This document shows, one piece after another, positions 39,921 through 51,520 of a DNA stretch of 64,000 bases. A program made the position numbers and the translations under genes. This stretch comes from Sphingorhabdus sp. YGSMI21 (GTDB lineage: Bacteria; Pseudomonadota; Alphaproteobacteria; Sphingomonadales; Sphingomonadaceae). Under the pieces are notes generated by a model. The model was not told the origin of the DNA. It was given only the letters and a program-made list of their open reading frames with translations, and did no database searches. Within the stretch, counting starts at the first letter, position 1, and each line of letters opens with the position of its first letter. The stretch spans positions 3,301,001 to 3,365,000 of the forward strand of contig NZ_CP022548.1 of the NCBI RefSeq assembly GCF_002776575.1, given 5' to 3'.

Positions 39921-40196
39921 TTACTTGTTGACAGCGTCTTTCAAGCCCTTGCCGGCTTTGAATTTTGCTTGGGTCGATGCTGGAATCTGCATCGGTTCGC
40001 CGGTGCGCGGGTTGCGGCCGGTGGAAGCTTTGCGCTTGGAGGTCGAGAATGTGCCGAAGCCAACGAGACGAACTTCGCCGCCGCTGGACAATGCACTGCT
40101 GATGGAATCAAATACGGCGTCTACCGCTTTGCCGGCATCGCTTTTGCTGAGGCCGCTGTGATCCGCTACGTTACTGATAAGGTCCTGTTTATTCAT
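39921..40196 (-). CDS. hup: HU family DNA-binding protein
   Basis: A 91-residue histone-like protein. It begins MNKQDLISNVADHSGLSKSD and has VRLVGFGTFSTSKRKASTGR and the arm NPRTGEPMQIPASTQAKFKAGK, the HU/IHF signature with the conserved Pro that intercalates into DNA. It is HU rather than IHF by overall resemblance. A strong GGGGGGA ribosome binding site precedes the ATG. The gene follows lon on the same strand, as in many proteobacteria, with its own promoter region and terminator. Confidence 0.97.
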   Translation of the reverse strand: MNKQDLISNVADHSGLSKSDAGKAVDAVFDSISSALSSGGEVRLVGFGTFSTSKRKASTGRNPRTGEPMQIPASTQAKFKAGKGLKDAVNK

Positions 40197-40255
40197 TATG
40201 GGAATCCCCCCTTCTCTAATGGCAATTCGTTTTGAATCGCGCCGTTGTCTGTCGG

Positions 40256-40285
40256 CAGTAATGCGAAATTATCCGGAACTGTCAA
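40256..40285 (-). promoter_or_regulatory. Putative promoter of the HU gene
   Basis: On the minus strand TTGACA (40280-40285) is followed after 17 bp by ATTACT, a poor -10. The position, about 65 bp before the start codon, fits the HU gene. Only the -35 is convincing. Confidence 0.4.
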
Positions 40286-40359
40286 AGAAAAACCGCTGTT
40301 TTCTGCGCCAAAGGGCAATTTTTTACGCCAAATGACAGGAAATGAGACGAACGGTTGAG

Positions 40360-40394
40360 ATGCGGTAGCCGTTTCAAATATTTTACTACCGCAT
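40360..40394. repeat. Inverted repeat downstream of lon
   Basis: ATGCGGTAG and CTACCGCAT are perfect 9-bp arms around a 17-nt AT-rich loop, 42 bp after the lon stop. No T run follows on the minus strand, so it may be a protein site or an RNA-stabilising hairpin rather than a classic terminator. Confidence 0.45.
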
Positions 40395-40436
40395 TTCACC
40401 TTTGTTTCGAAAGCGCGACTCGATGATGAAAGACAA

Positions 40437-42866
<2,430 letters not shown>

Positions 42867-42908
42867 TTTTACTCCAACTTGGTGCGCTGCAACAGCGCCT
42901 ATGACCAC

Positions 42909-42937
42909 TATATGGTGCCTGTTGGAGACACTTCAAG
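42909..42937 (-). promoter_or_regulatory. Sigma-32 (heat-shock) type promoter of lon
   Basis: On the minus strand CTTGAA (42932-42937) is followed after 14 bp by CACCATATA (42909-42917). This closely matches the E. coli sigma-32 consensus CTTGAA-N13/14-CCCCATnTA, and lon is a known member of that regulon. Confidence 0.75.
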
Positions 42938-42964
42938 CGGGATGCGTCCGATCGGCAGGACGGC

Positions 42965-43300
42965 CTAAAAGGGTAGTTTGAAGCCCGGGGGTAACTGCAT
43001 ACCGCTGGTCATCTTGCCCATTTCCTCGCTGCTGACCGTATCGGCGCGGTTGCGGGCATCGTTGAACGCAGCGGCGACGAGATCTTCCAGCATCTGCTTT
43101 TCATCGGCTTTCATCAGGCTGTCGTCGATTGACACCGACAATATCCGGCCTTTGGCTGTGGCCTTCACCTTTACCAGTCCGCCACCAGCCTGACCTTCAA
43201 CTTCAAGACTATCCAGCTTCTTCTGGGCTTCCTCCATCTGGGTCTGGACCTGCTGCGCGGCTTCTTGCGCCGCTTTCATCATTTCTTCCATCGATTTCAT
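42965..43300 (-). CDS. YbaB/EbfC family nucleoid-associated protein
   Basis: A 111-residue small DNA-binding protein. The sequence EEMMKAAQEAAQQVQTQMEEAQ, then VEGQAGGGLVKVKATAKGRI and ending MQLPPGFKLPF, is standard for this family. Its ATG has AAGGAG upstream. It starts 2 bp after the dnaX stop on the same strand, the usual dnaX-ybaB pair (often followed by recR, which here lies elsewhere at 62570). Confidence 0.97.
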   Translation of the reverse strand: MKSMEEMMKAAQEAAQQVQTQMEEAQKKLDSLEVEGQAGGGLVKVKATAKGRILSVSIDDSLMKADEKQMLEDLVAAAFNDARNRADTVSSEEMGKMTSGMQLPPGFKLPF

Positions 43301-43302
43301 AG

Positions 43303-45018
43303 CTATGCGCTCCTTGATTCTTGTGGGCGAGGATCTTCGTCCTCCAGCAATATGGCGTCGGGGAAGGCTTCAAAAGCGGCCTTCACCATCGGGGCGTCGA
43401 GGATCGCCTGGCGTTCCGCGTCCCTGATCTGCTGCTCCTGTTCAACCAGACTGGGCTGCGCCTCACCCTGCCCTTCGACGATGGTCCACTCCCGACCGGT
43501 TTGCTCCTTCAGCGCGTCGGCAATTTTCCGGATATCGGCATCGGCAATAGGACGCGCCGGCTGATAGACGATATTGGGCGGGTCGAGCGAGATCAGCCGC
43601 ATATCGGCGATCAATATGCTTTCCAGAACGGCAGAAACCCGGCCGACCGCGGTGATGACATCGGCAAATTCGGTGGGCAGCGCGCTGGCCTGGGGCGTCG
43701 GAGACGGGACCGGCGCAGCGGCGGCCTGCGCCACCGGTTCGGCGACCGGCGGTGCCGACTGTTGCTCTGGCGATGAAGCCGGAGCCGCCGGAGCGCCCTG
43801 TTCAAGCATTTTCGCGAGCTTTCCCGGATCGGGCATGTCGGCGGCGCAAAGCACGCGGAGCAAAGCCATTTCGCAGGCTTCGCGCGGCAGATGCGCCTGC
43901 TGGACTTCCTGATAGCCCTTGAGCAGCAACTGCCAGAGCCGGTGCAGGACCGGATAGGAAAGCTGTTCCGACCAGTCGGAAAATTGCTGCCTTGCCTCTT
44001 CCGACAAGGTCGGATCACTGGCTCGGCCGACCTTGAAGAGGGTCACCTGATGCGACAGCGACAGCAGCCCGTTCATCAGCGACAAGGGCTCGACACCGAT
44101 TTTATATTGGTCGGCAATCGCATCGAGCAAGGCTGCGGAATCGCCTTCGAGCAATCTGGCAAACAACCGCCGGACAGCGCCCCGATCTGACAGCCCCAGC
44201 ATATCGCGAATCTGCACAGCCTTGACCTCGCCATCGCCGTCCATATCGGCATGGGCAATTGCCTGATCGAGGATCGACAGGCCGTCGCGAACCGAACCCT
44301 CGGCCGCCTGGGCGATCAGATCGAGCGCTTCCTGCTCTGCAGTCACGCCTTCCTTGCCGACAATCATGCCGAAATGCGCAGAAAGTTGATCCGGGCTGAT
44401 CCGCTTCAGGTCGAAACGCTGGCAGCGGGAGAGGACCGTGATCGGAACCTTGTTGACCTCGGTGGTCGCAAAAATGAACTTCACATGCGGCGGCGGTTCT
44501 TCCAGCGTCTTCAACAGCGCATTGAAGGCGTTTTTCGACAGCATGTGCACTTCGTCGATGATGTAGATCTTGTAGCGCGCGGAGACCGAGGAATAGCGCA
44601 CCGCCTCGATAATCTCGCGAACATCGTCAACGCCGGTATGGCTTGCGGCATCCATCTCGATGACGTCGATAAAGCTGCCCTCGGCAATGCTGCGGCACGG
44701 TTCGCATTTGCCGCATGGATCGATCGTCGGGCCACCCTGCCCGTCTTCGCCGATGCAGTTCAGCGCTTTGGCAATCAGCCGCGCGGTCGATGTCTTGCCG
44801 ACGCCGCGCACACCGGTCATCAGGAAAGCATGGGCCAACCGGTCGCGCTTGATCGCGTTGCCCAGCGTCTGCACCATCGCATCCTGGCCGATCAGTTCGG
44901 AAAATTTCGAAGGCCGATATTTGCGCGCCAGCACCCGATAGGGCTGCGCCGCGCCGGGGGCTGGCTGCTCCGGCGCATCGACACCGCCAGCCGCAAATAT
45001 ATCTTGTGAATCGGACAT
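43303..45018 (-). CDS. dnaX: DNA polymerase III subunit gamma/tau
   Basis: A 571-residue clamp-loader subunit. The ATPase domain carries KYRPSKFSELIGQDAMVQTL, the Walker A GVRGVGKTSTARL, the four-Cys zinc site (NCIGEDGQG to CGKCEPC) and the Walker B region IYIIDEVHMLSKNAFNALLKTLEEPP. The C-terminal half after about residue 370 has the proline- and alanine-rich linker and the tau-specific part. I did not find a clear A-AAA-AAG slippage site, so whether a short gamma form is made is open. It heads the dnaX-ybaB pair. Confidence 0.97.
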   Translation of the reverse strand: MSDSQDIFAAGGVDAPEQPAPGAAQPYRVLARKYRPSKFSELIGQDAMVQTLGNAIKRDRLAHAFLMTGVRGVGKTSTARLIAKALNCIGEDGQGGPTIDPCGKCEPCRSIAEGSFIDVIEMDAASHTGVDDVREIIEAVRYSSVSARYKIYIIDEVHMLSKNAFNALLKTLEEPPPHVKFIFATTEVNKVPITVLSRCQRFDLKRISPDQLSAHFGMIVGKEGVTAEQEALDLIAQAAEGSVRDGLSILDQAIAHADMDGDGEVKAVQIRDMLGLSDRGAVRRLFARLLEGDSAALLDAIADQYKIGVEPLSLMNGLLSLSHQVTLFKVGRASDPTLSEEARQQFSDWSEQLSYPVLHRLWQLLLKGYQEVQQAHLPREACEMALLRVLCAADMPDPGKLAKMLEQGAPAAPASSPEQQSAPPVAEPVAQAAAAPVPSPTPQASALPTEFADVITAVGRVSAVLESILIADMRLISLDPPNIVYQPARPIADADIRKIADALKEQTGREWTIVEGQGEAQPSLVEQEQQIRDAERQAILDAPMVKAAFEAFPDAILLEDEDPRPQESRSA

Positions 45019-45173
45019 GAAGGAACAGTTTAGGCGAGAGGCCCCGGCTTGTCGAAGGCTATTCGCGGTGAATTTCGACTCTGCCCGAAAACAGGCGGAA
45101 AACCGGCTGAGCCTTTGGTTTCAGGGCTGTTTGAAGGTTGGAACTGCCGCCCAGACATGGCGCCGTTGCAAAG

Positions 45174-45264
45174 TAGGAGCCGGGCGACCCGCAGAAAAAT
45201 CGTTGCGGCTGCTTCCTTCCGGACCTGACCGGGTTGGCGACGACTGCGTCCACCCGACTCCCGC
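45174..45264 (-). ncRNA. ffs: Signal recognition particle RNA (4.5S type)
   Basis: The minus strand has the highly conserved SRP apical segment GGTCAGGTCCGGAAGGAAGC with the GGAA tetraloop. The flanks GGGAGTCGGG (5') and CCCGGCTCC (3') pair to close the helix, and GGACGCAG pairs with CTGCGGGTC. The extent is from the pairing and may be off by a few bases. It lies between dnaX and the ferredoxin gene. Confidence 0.93.
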
Positions 45265-45301
45265 TGCGCATATGGTGGGCCTCGGGTAAAATTGCAAGCC
45301 G

Positions 45302-45643
45302 TTAGATGATCTGCATATTATGGCTTTCGCCGGGCATCTGTACGGTCAGGCCATCGAGCTCGGGGGTCAGGGTGATCTGGCAGGCCAAGCGGCTGGTCCG
45401 GCGCGCACCCGCGGCCAGATCGAGCATATCCTCTTCCATTTCCGACGCCGGGGGCAATCTGTCAAAATCGGCTGCCCTGACGATGACATGGCAGGTCGAG
45501 CAGGCCATTTGCCCTTCGCAAGTTCCCTCGAGCGGCTGGTCATGGATTTGCGCAACGGTAAGCAGATTGTCGCCGTCAGCGGCTTCGACCGAAAGCGTCG
45601 TTTCTTCGTCGGAGCTGACGAAATGGACCGTGATCTTGCTCAT
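45302..45643 (-). CDS. 2Fe-2S ferredoxin
   Basis: A 113-residue [2Fe-2S] ferredoxin of the adrenodoxin/Isc type. The cluster ligands are Cys42, Cys48, Cys51 and Cys88 (TCEGQMACSTCHV and LACQI). Such ferredoxins supply electrons to iron-sulfur assembly. The ATG overlaps the preceding cysteine desulfurase stop by 4 bp, so the two are translated together; this context supports an assembly role. Confidence 0.95.
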   Translation of the reverse strand: MSKITVHFVSSDEETTLSVEAADGDNLLTVAQIHDQPLEGTCEGQMACSTCHVIVRAADFDRLPPASEMEEDMLDLAAGARRTSRLACQITLTPELDGLTVQMPGESHNMQII

Positions 45644-46743
45644 GATAGCTGATTCTCCGCTGCTTGATTGATCAGACCGGCGGCCCGCTCGATATCTTTC
45701 ATGCTGTTATAGCGCCCGAATCCCAGACGAATCGATGATTTAATCTGTCCCGGTGCCAGTCCCAGCGCCGCCAGCACATGGCTGGGTCGCCCCGATCCAC
45801 TGGCACAGGCCGAGCCGGCGGAAAAGGCCACGCCGCGCACATCGGACATCAGCCGGGCGACATCCAGGCCCTGCCGACGGATATTGAGATTGCCGGCATA
45901 GCGCCGGTCGAGCGAGCCGTTCACGCTCCAGTCGCCAAACAGGTCGCGCGCTCTATCGGCAAGGCTGACAATATGCTCCCTATCCTGTTCCCGGCGCTCG
46001 GCGCATAATTTCGCCGCAGCGCCCAGCCCCGCGCAGAGAGCCGGGGACAGCGTGCCCGACCGCACACCCTGCTCCTGCCCGCCACCGTGGATCAGCGCGG
46101 GTATATCGATACCTTCGCGCACCCAGAGCGCGCCAATGCCTTTCGGGCCATAAATCTTGTGTCCCGACAGCGCGATCATATCGGCCTGCTGCGGTATATC
46201 GATCCGGCCAAAGCCCTGCACCGCATCGCAGAGCATCAGCGCCCCGGCCCGGTGTGCCATTGCTGCAATCTGCTCGACCGGCTGGATCACGCCAATCTCG
46301 TTGTTGACCAGCATCGCGCCCACCAGCGCCGTCTGCGGCCCCAAACATGCTTCCAGTTCTTCCAAGCGCAACAGCCCCTGGGTATCGACAGGAAGCAGAT
46401 TCGTCTCGAAGCCCTGCGTGCCATACCAGAGCGCGGTGTCGCGCACGGCGGCATGCTCGGTGTCGACAACCGCGATTTCAGCGCGTCCTTGCTGAGTCCG
46501 GACCGCTCCCATCGCCAGATTGATCGCCTCGGTGGCGCTGCCGGTAAATATCACCCGCCCGCCGGGGGGACATAAGGCGGCAATCTGATCGCGGGCGAGC
46601 TCGACCGCCGCTGCTGCCTTGCGACCCATGATATGGGGGCTGTGCGGGTTACCGAAATTGTCTTTCAGCCAGGGCAGCATCGCGTCGAAAACCTCGGGTG
46701 CGAGCGGCGTGGTCGCCTGATTGTCGAGATAGATGGGGTTCAT
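45640..46743 (-). CDS. cysteine desulfurase family protein (second of two)
   Basis: A 367-residue PLP enzyme of the class V aminotransferase fold. It begins PIYLDNQATTPLAPEV, the NifS/IscS opening. The PLP Lys is K196 in SGHKIYGPKGIGALWV, and the sulfur-carrying Cys is C313 in SAGSACASGSGRPSHVL. Such enzymes take sulfur from cysteine as a persulfide for iron-sulfur clusters or tRNA thiolation. A paralogue lies 9 bp upstream and a ferredoxin overlaps downstream. Confidence 0.93.
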   Translation of the reverse strand: MNPIYLDNQATTPLAPEVFDAMLPWLKDNFGNPHSPHIMGRKAAAAVELARDQIAALCPPGGRVIFTGSATEAINLAMGAVRTQQGRAEIAVVDTEHAAVRDTALWYGTQGFETNLLPVDTQGLLRLEELEACLGPQTALVGAMLVNNEIGVIQPVEQIAAMAHRAGALMLCDAVQGFGRIDIPQQADMIALSGHKIYGPKGIGALWVREGIDIPALIHGGGQEQGVRSGTLSPALCAGLGAAAKLCAERREQDREHIVSLADRARDLFGDWSVNGSLDRRYAGNLNIRRQGLDVARLMSDVRGVAFSAGSACASGSGRPSHVLAALGLAPGQIKSSIRLGFGRYNSMKDIERAAGLINQAAENQLS

Positions 46744-46752
46744 CGGCCGGGT

Positions 46753-47826
46753 TCAGCTCCGCCGGGATTCTGCAAAGATCGACTTCCACTTGTCGATGAA
46801 GGCGTAGATATGCGCCCGGCTGGTGTCCCGACCGATACTGACCCGGATCACCTCGCGCGCCATCTGCGGGTCGGTGCCCATGGCTTCGAGCACATGGCTG
46901 GTTTTGAGCGTGCCCGACGAACAGGCGCTGCCGGCGGAGACCGAGAATCCTGCCATGTCGAACTTGATCAGCTGCGTATTGGCGGCCACGCCGGGCATGT
47001 GGTAGCTGGCGATGGTGGCGATACGCGGTGCCTTGTCGGCGATCACCGCGCCGCCTTCCTTCTTGATTGCATCGTCGAGGTGCTGGCGCAATTCCGAGGC
47101 GCGCCCGGCCCAGTTGGCCGGCGCTTCCAGAGCCGCGGTCATGCCCAGAATATAAGGCAAATTCTGTGTTCCCGAGCGATAGCCCTGCTCCTGCCCGCCA
47201 TCGGCCTCAAGCAACCGGAGGTCCTTCACCAGCAGGGCGCCGACGCCCGGCGGTCCGCCGAATTTATGACCTGCGACGATGATCATATCGGCTTCCGGCA
47301 GCGGCATCTTCCCGATCGATTGCGAACAGTCGGCGAGAAGATGGCACCCGCGGTCGCGCACCACCTTCGCCAGCGCACCGAGATCCTGGATCACGCCGGT
47401 TTCATTGTTGACCGACTGGATCGCCACCAGCGCCGGTTCTTCGGCTGCCTTGAGCTGATGGTTGAGATTCATCGGAACGACCAGCCCGTTGCTGTCAACC
47501 GGAATCGGCTTCGCATTGCGCGCGAATCGCAGCACCACATCATGCTCGACCGGTGAAATATATTGAGCAGCAGGCTTGGACTTGGTCAGCGCGATCTGCA
47601 CCGCTTCGCTGGCGCCGCTGGTAAAGATGACATCGCCATCCCAAGCCAAAGCGGTCTTGAACCGCTTGCGCGCGTTCTCCAGCATCGCCTGCGCCGCGCG
47701 CCCGTCGGCATGGGGCGACGACGGATTGGCCCAATGCTCGAAACCCTCCATGCAGGCTTTTCTGGCCACATCCAGCATCGGCGCGGTGGCGGCATGGTCG
47801 AGATAGATGCGTTTTGTCTCGGTCAC
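46753..47826 (-). CDS. cysteine desulfurase family protein (first of two)
   Basis: A 357-residue paralogue of the next gene. IYLDHAATAPML opens it, K188 lies in AGHKFGGPPGVGALLV, and C302 in SAGSACSSGTLKTSHVL. The catalytic loop length matches the NifS-like group. The start appears to be GTG at 47826, with only a weak ribosome binding site. Two desulfurases in one transcript suggest different sulfur acceptors or a heteromer; no scaffold (IscU/SufU) gene is in view. Confidence 0.92.
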   Translation of the reverse strand: MTETKRIYLDHAATAPMLDVARKACMEGFEHWANPSSPHADGRAAQAMLENARKRFKTALAWDGDVIFTSGASEAVQIALTKSKPAAQYISPVEHDVVLRFARNAKPIPVDSNGLVVPMNLNHQLKAAEEPALVAIQSVNNETGVIQDLGALAKVVRDRGCHLLADCSQSIGKMPLPEADMIIVAGHKFGGPPGVGALLVKDLRLLEADGGQEQGYRSGTQNLPYILGMTAALEAPANWAGRASELRQHLDDAIKKEGGAVIADKAPRIATIASYHMPGVAANTQLIKFDMAGFSVSAGSACSSGTLKTSHVLEAMGTDPQMAREVIRVSIGRDTSRAHIYAFIDKWKSIFAESRRS

Positions 47827-47969
47827 GATATTGGCAAAAACTCTCTGGCTTGCGGGATTGAGTTGCGGATTTGTTCACTCTCCCTATATAGACGCTGCAT
47901 CCAGCGCAAAAGCTATTCTGACTTGTCGCGCTCTGGAAACGACAATCTAGATCGAAGAATTGAAAATCC

Positions 47970-48626
47970 ATGCCTGACGTAATTTTTACCGGACCCGAAG
48001 GCCGCCTTGAAGGCCGCTTCAGCCCAGGACCCCGTGACCGTGCACCGGTTGCGATGATTTTGCATCCCCACCCGCAAGCGGGCGGAACGATGAACGACCG
48101 GATCACCCAGGCGATGTACAAGACATTCGTCAAGCGCGGCTTTGCAACGCTGCGGTTCAATTTCCGTGGCGTCGGCCGGTCTCAGGGTACGTTCGACAAC
48201 GGCATCGGCGAATTGTCCGACGCGGCAGCGGCGCTGGACTGGGTCCAGAGCTTTCATCCCGAAGCGCAGACCACCTGGATTGCCGGTTACAGCTTCGGCG
48301 CCTGGATCGGCATGCAGCTCCTGATGCGCCGTCCGGAAATCCGCGGTTTCATTTCCGTGTCTCCGCCAGCGAACATGTATGATTTCAACTTCCTGGCACC
48401 CTGCCCGTCATCGGGCATCATTGTCCAGGGCGTGAACGACGAAGTCGTGACGCCGAGCGCGGTCCAGAAGCTGGTCGACAAGCTGCGGACGCAGAAACAT
48501 ATCACCATCCATCATGACGAGATTCCCCGCGCCAACCATTTTTATGAAAATGAAATGGACCTGCTGATGGGATCGATCGACAATTATCTCGACATGCGGC
48601 TCGCACCGGATTCGCCGATCAAATAA
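47970..48626 (+). CDS. alpha/beta hydrolase
   Basis: A 218-residue hydrolase of the short alpha/beta type. The oxyanion region is LHPHPQAGGTMND, the nucleophile Ser108 is in GYSFGAW, the acid lies in GVNDEVV and the His in RANHFYENE. The overall pattern (FNFRGVGRSQGTFD) fits a family of small cytosolic hydrolases of unknown substrate that are common in alphaproteobacteria. It is divergent from the cysteine desulfurases, with 143 bp between them. Confidence 0.88.
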   Translation: MPDVIFTGPEGRLEGRFSPGPRDRAPVAMILHPHPQAGGTMNDRITQAMYKTFVKRGFATLRFNFRGVGRSQGTFDNGIGELSDAAAALDWVQSFHPEAQTTWIAGYSFGAWIGMQLLMRRPEIRGFISVSPPANMYDFNFLAPCPSSGIIVQGVNDEVVTPSAVQKLVDKLRTQKHITIHHDEIPRANHFYENEMDLLMGSIDNYLDMRLAPDSPIK

Positions 48627-48635
48627 ATCGCAGGT

Positions 48636-48839
48636 CTAGTCGCCGGAATCCGGCGATACAGGCTGATTGCTCTCCGGTGCGGGAATCATCCAGATTCCGA
48701 CATTGGCGAACATGACGGCGGCTGCCACCAGCATCAGCAGGCCCTGTTTCCGGTTGCTACCCTTGCGCAATATATAGATTCCGCCAGCCAGAAGTGCGGC
48801 CCCGGCCAGCATGAGTATCGATAGGATCAGGTCGGACAT
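48636..48839 (-). CDS. small two-helix membrane protein of unknown function
   Basis: A 67-residue protein beginning MSDLILSILMLAGAALLAGGIYI, with two hydrophobic segments (about 2-23 and 33-52) and a Pro/Ser-rich acidic tail. I do not recognise a family. ATG 48839 fits the first membrane segment; an upstream start at 48875 would add 12 polar residues. It converges on the alpha/beta hydrolase gene. Confidence 0.55.
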   Translation of the reverse strand: MSDLILSILMLAGAALLAGGIYILRKGSNRKQGLLMLVAAAVMFANVGIWMIPAPESNQPVSPDSGD

Positions 48840-49005
48840 GCCGGACCGATTACCGCTGCCGCGGCGGACTGACAATGGATTCTTTCACCAATTTCCCGCA
48901 GCGATGGCCGCCTCATGCGGCCGCTCCCTGTACGGGATTGCCAAAAGCGCCGGGATCATATAGAACAGACAAGGAACAAACGACAGAAAAAGCGGAACCG
49001 GCAGC

Positions 49006-49491
49006 GTGATCCCCGAACCTCCTCTGCTGATCATCGGCCCGATGGCGAACGATCCGGATCTGGCATATTTGCCATGGTGCGCGACGGCAGCGAAAAATAT
49101 TATCGTCAATCGCGCCAAGTTCAAAGATCTGGAGATGGTCGAGGTCATTTTCGACGCCATGACCTTCCTCGTCTCTCGCCTGACAGCAGCGGAAATGTCC
49201 CATTGTCTCGCGACCGGGAAATACCGGCCTCCGCGTCGCAACCTGCCCGCCTCCGGGTTATCGGCCATCGGCATCGCGCCAGGTGACAATCTGGCCAGCG
49301 CGAGTCATCTGCCGACGGTCAACCAACGCTTGCTGCTGCTGGGCAAGTGGATTGGCGAAAGCGTGACCGCAAGCGCGGTGGCCTGGCAGCCATCCGGCAG
49401 GATCAGCGATTTCACGGATTTTTGTAACAGCGTGGACCAATATCTGGCTGGCGGGCCCTCACCTGCCAATTTCCGGACGGCGGTCGCATAG
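49006..49491 (+). CDS. hypothetical protein
   Basis: A 161-residue protein with a GTG start at 49006. It has normal-looking codon use and a sensible amino-acid composition, with alternating hydrophobic stretches (MVEVIFDAMTFLVSRLT) and a Trp-rich end (AVAWQPSGRISDFTDF). I do not recognise it. Frames on the other strand across this span look less protein-like. It stands alone, ending about 70 bp before a weak terminator hairpin. Confidence 0.55.
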   Translation: MIPEPPLLIIGPMANDPDLAYLPWCATAAKNIIVNRAKFKDLEMVEVIFDAMTFLVSRLTAAEMSHCLATGKYRPPRRNLPASGLSAIGIAPGDNLASASHLPTVNQRLLLLGKWIGESVTASAVAWQPSGRISDFTDFCNSVDQYLAGGPSPANFRTAVA

Positions 49492-49559
49492 GGACGACAG
49501 GGTGATTGGGGTCAGCGGCTAGCGCGCACCGTCGCCGTTGTCGCAATCTGCAGGGCAAC

Positions 49560-49583
49560 GGCCCGGTAATACGGGCCATGTTT
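49560..49583 (+). terminator. Probable terminator after the hypothetical gene
   Basis: GGCCCG (49560-49565) and CGGGCC (49572-49577) form a 6-bp stem with loop GTAATA, followed by ATGTTTTA. It is a short but GC-rich stem with a partial T run. Confidence 0.5.
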
Positions 49584-49688
49584 TAGGGCGAGAGAAAGCC
49601 CCTCACCCCCTGCCAAGGCTTGGGCCGCATCGATCCAACGAGCAAAAATTTCCCGTCAGATACGACGCGGCCGGAAAAGGCCTGATTA

Positions 49689-51284
49689 TTAGGCTGCCGT
49701 CGGTGCGGCTTCGCGGACATTCTGGTCGACATGTTCGGCAAATTGCTCAAAATTGTTGATGAACAATCTGACCAGCTTTTGCGCGGTTTCGTCATAGGCG
49801 CTGGGGTCGGACCAGGTCGAACGCGGATCGAGGATCGCGCTGTCGACGCCGGATACGGCGACCGGCACTTCGAAACCGAAATTCTCGTCGATGCGGAATT
49901 CGCCGTCGTTCAGGCTGCCGTCGAGAGCGGCGTTGAGCAAGGCACGGGTTGCCTTGATCGGCATCCGGCTGCCTTCGCCATATTTGCCACCGGTCCAGCC
50001 GGTGTTGACCAGCCAGCAACGCACGCCGCCCTTGGCAATGCGTTCCTTCAGCAGATTGCCGTAAACCGACGGGTGGCGCGGCATGAATGGCGCACCGAAA
50101 CAGGTCGAGAAGGTCGCTTCCGGTTCGGTCACACCGATTTCCGTGCCGGCGACCTTGGCGGTATAGCCGGACAGGAAATGATACATGGCCTGCTCGGGTG
50201 TCAGACGGGAGATCGGAGGCAATACACCGAACGCATCCGCGGTCAGCATGATGATATTCTTCGGCACCGGCCCCATATTTTCTTCCGAAGCATTCGGAAT
50301 GAATTCGATCGGATAGGCACCGCGGGTGTTTTCTGCCTTGCTGTTGTCATCGAGATCAAGTTCCCGGGTCTCCGGATCCATCACGACATTTTCGAGCACC
50401 GTACCAAAACGGCGGGTGGTCGCGTAAATTTCAGGCTCCGCTTCTTCGGAGAGACGGATCATCTTGGCGTAGCAGCCGCCTTCGAAATTGAAGACCGCGG
50501 TATCGGACCAGCCATGCTCGTCATCACCGATCAGCACACGGCTGGCATCAGCCGAAAGCGTTGTCTTGCCGGTACCCGAGAGGCCGAAGAAAATCGCGGT
50601 ATCGCCTTCCGGACCGATATTGGCAGAGCAATGCATCGGCATGACCGAATCGAGTGGCAGCAGATAGTTGAGCAGGCCGAAAACCGACTTTTTCATTTCG
50701 CCGGCATAAGCGGTGCCGCCGATCAGGATCAGCTTCTCGGTGAGATTGACCGCAATGACCGTCTCGCTGCGCGTGCCGTGGCGGGCTGGGTCAGCCTTGA
50801 AGCTCGGCAGATCGATGATCGTATATTCCGGAACGAAAGCCGCCAGTTCGTCAGCTTTCGGCCGCACCAGCATCGTGCGGATGAACAGATTGTGCCACGC
50901 CAGTTCGTTGATGATCCGGACATTGACCCGGTGCTCCGGCTGCGAACCGCCGAAAAGATCCTGCACGAACAAAGTGTCTTTCTCGGCCAGGGCAGCGAGG
51001 AAATCTTCCTTCAGCGCGGCAAAATGGTCCGGCGTCATGCCGACATTGGTCTTGCCCCACCAGACGCTATCCTCGGTCTCGCCATCGCGGACGATGAACT
51101 TGTCATTGGCAGAACGTCCGGTGTGCTTGCCGGTTTCGACGACCAGCGGTCCGTCCTTGGCCAGATGGCCTTCTCCGCGGGAAACGGCGGCTTCTACCAG
51201 AGCGGGTGCTCCGAGATTCCAGTGCTGTTCGCCTGAATTGGTGAAACCTTGATCATTTAACGTTACAGACGAAACTTTTGGCAC
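49689..51284 (-). CDS. pckA: phosphoenolpyruvate carboxykinase (ATP)
   Basis: A 531-residue gluconeogenic enzyme converting oxaloacetate and ATP to phosphoenolpyruvate. Hallmarks are the ATP-binding P-loop [13 protein letters not shown], metal-binding [15 protein letters not shown] and TSGYTAK-type loops (here [12 protein letters not shown]). The start codon is GTG at 51284, with GGGGA upstream. It is divergent from chvI-chvG. In Agrobacterium and Sinorhizobium the ChvI/ChvG pair controls pckA, and the same arrangement here suggests the same logic. Confidence 0.98.
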   Translation of the reverse strand: MPKVSSVTLNDQGFTNSGEQHWNLGAPALVEAAVSRGEGHLAKDGPLVVETGKHTGRSANDKFIVRDGETEDSVWWGKTNVGMTPDHFAALKEDFLAALAEKDTLFVQDLFGGSQPEHRVNVRIINELAWHNLFIRTMLVRPKADELAAFVPEYTIIDLPSFKADPARHGTRSETVIAVNLTEKLILIGGTAYAGEMKKSVFGLLNYLLPLDSVMPMHCSANIGPEGDTAIFFGLSGTGKTTLSADASRVLIGDDEHGWSDTAVFNFEGGCYAKMIRLSEEAEPEIYATTRRFGTVLENVVMDPETRELDLDDNSKAENTRGAYPIEFIPNASEENMGPVPKNIIMLTADAFGVLPPISRLTPEQAMYHFLSGYTAKVAGTEIGVTEPEATFSTCFGAPFMPRHPSVYGNLLKERIAKGGVRCWLVNTGWTGGKYGEGSRMPIKATRALLNAALDGSLNDGEFRIDENFGFEVPVAVSGVDSAILDPRSTWSDPSAYDETAQKLVRLFINNFEQFAEHVDQNVREAAPTAA

Positions 51285-51520
51285 TGATTATCCCCTATGG
51301 CTTGAAACGGGTTGAGGTGACGCCGACCCGGCGAATTTGAAATGGCGCTTACTGGACCCTGCCGAGTCGGTCAAATTTCTTCCCGCGACCTGACAAAAAT
51401 AGAGATATTCCGGCCAGATCGCGACTGATGTGTCAATATCGCTACCGACAAGCTATCTTGTAACATATTATCCCATCTACTAGGTCACTTCCAGCGCAAG
51501 TGGCAAAGGAACGCGAAATA
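51285..51520. promoter_or_regulatory. Divergent promoter region of pckA and chvI
   Basis: This 236-bp gap between two divergent genes is AT-richer than its flanks (around 51440-51480) and has no gene. It should hold both promoters and any ChvI site. I could not mark exact boxes with confidence. Confidence 0.4.

Noticed and set aside
43303..43900. Programmed frameshift in dnaX
   Set aside because: I could not find a clear slippery heptamer followed by a hairpin, so I make no claim.
48885..49289. Minus-strand 134-residue open frame
   Set aside because: Overlaps the more protein-like plus frame at 49006 and has no ribosome binding site or motif.
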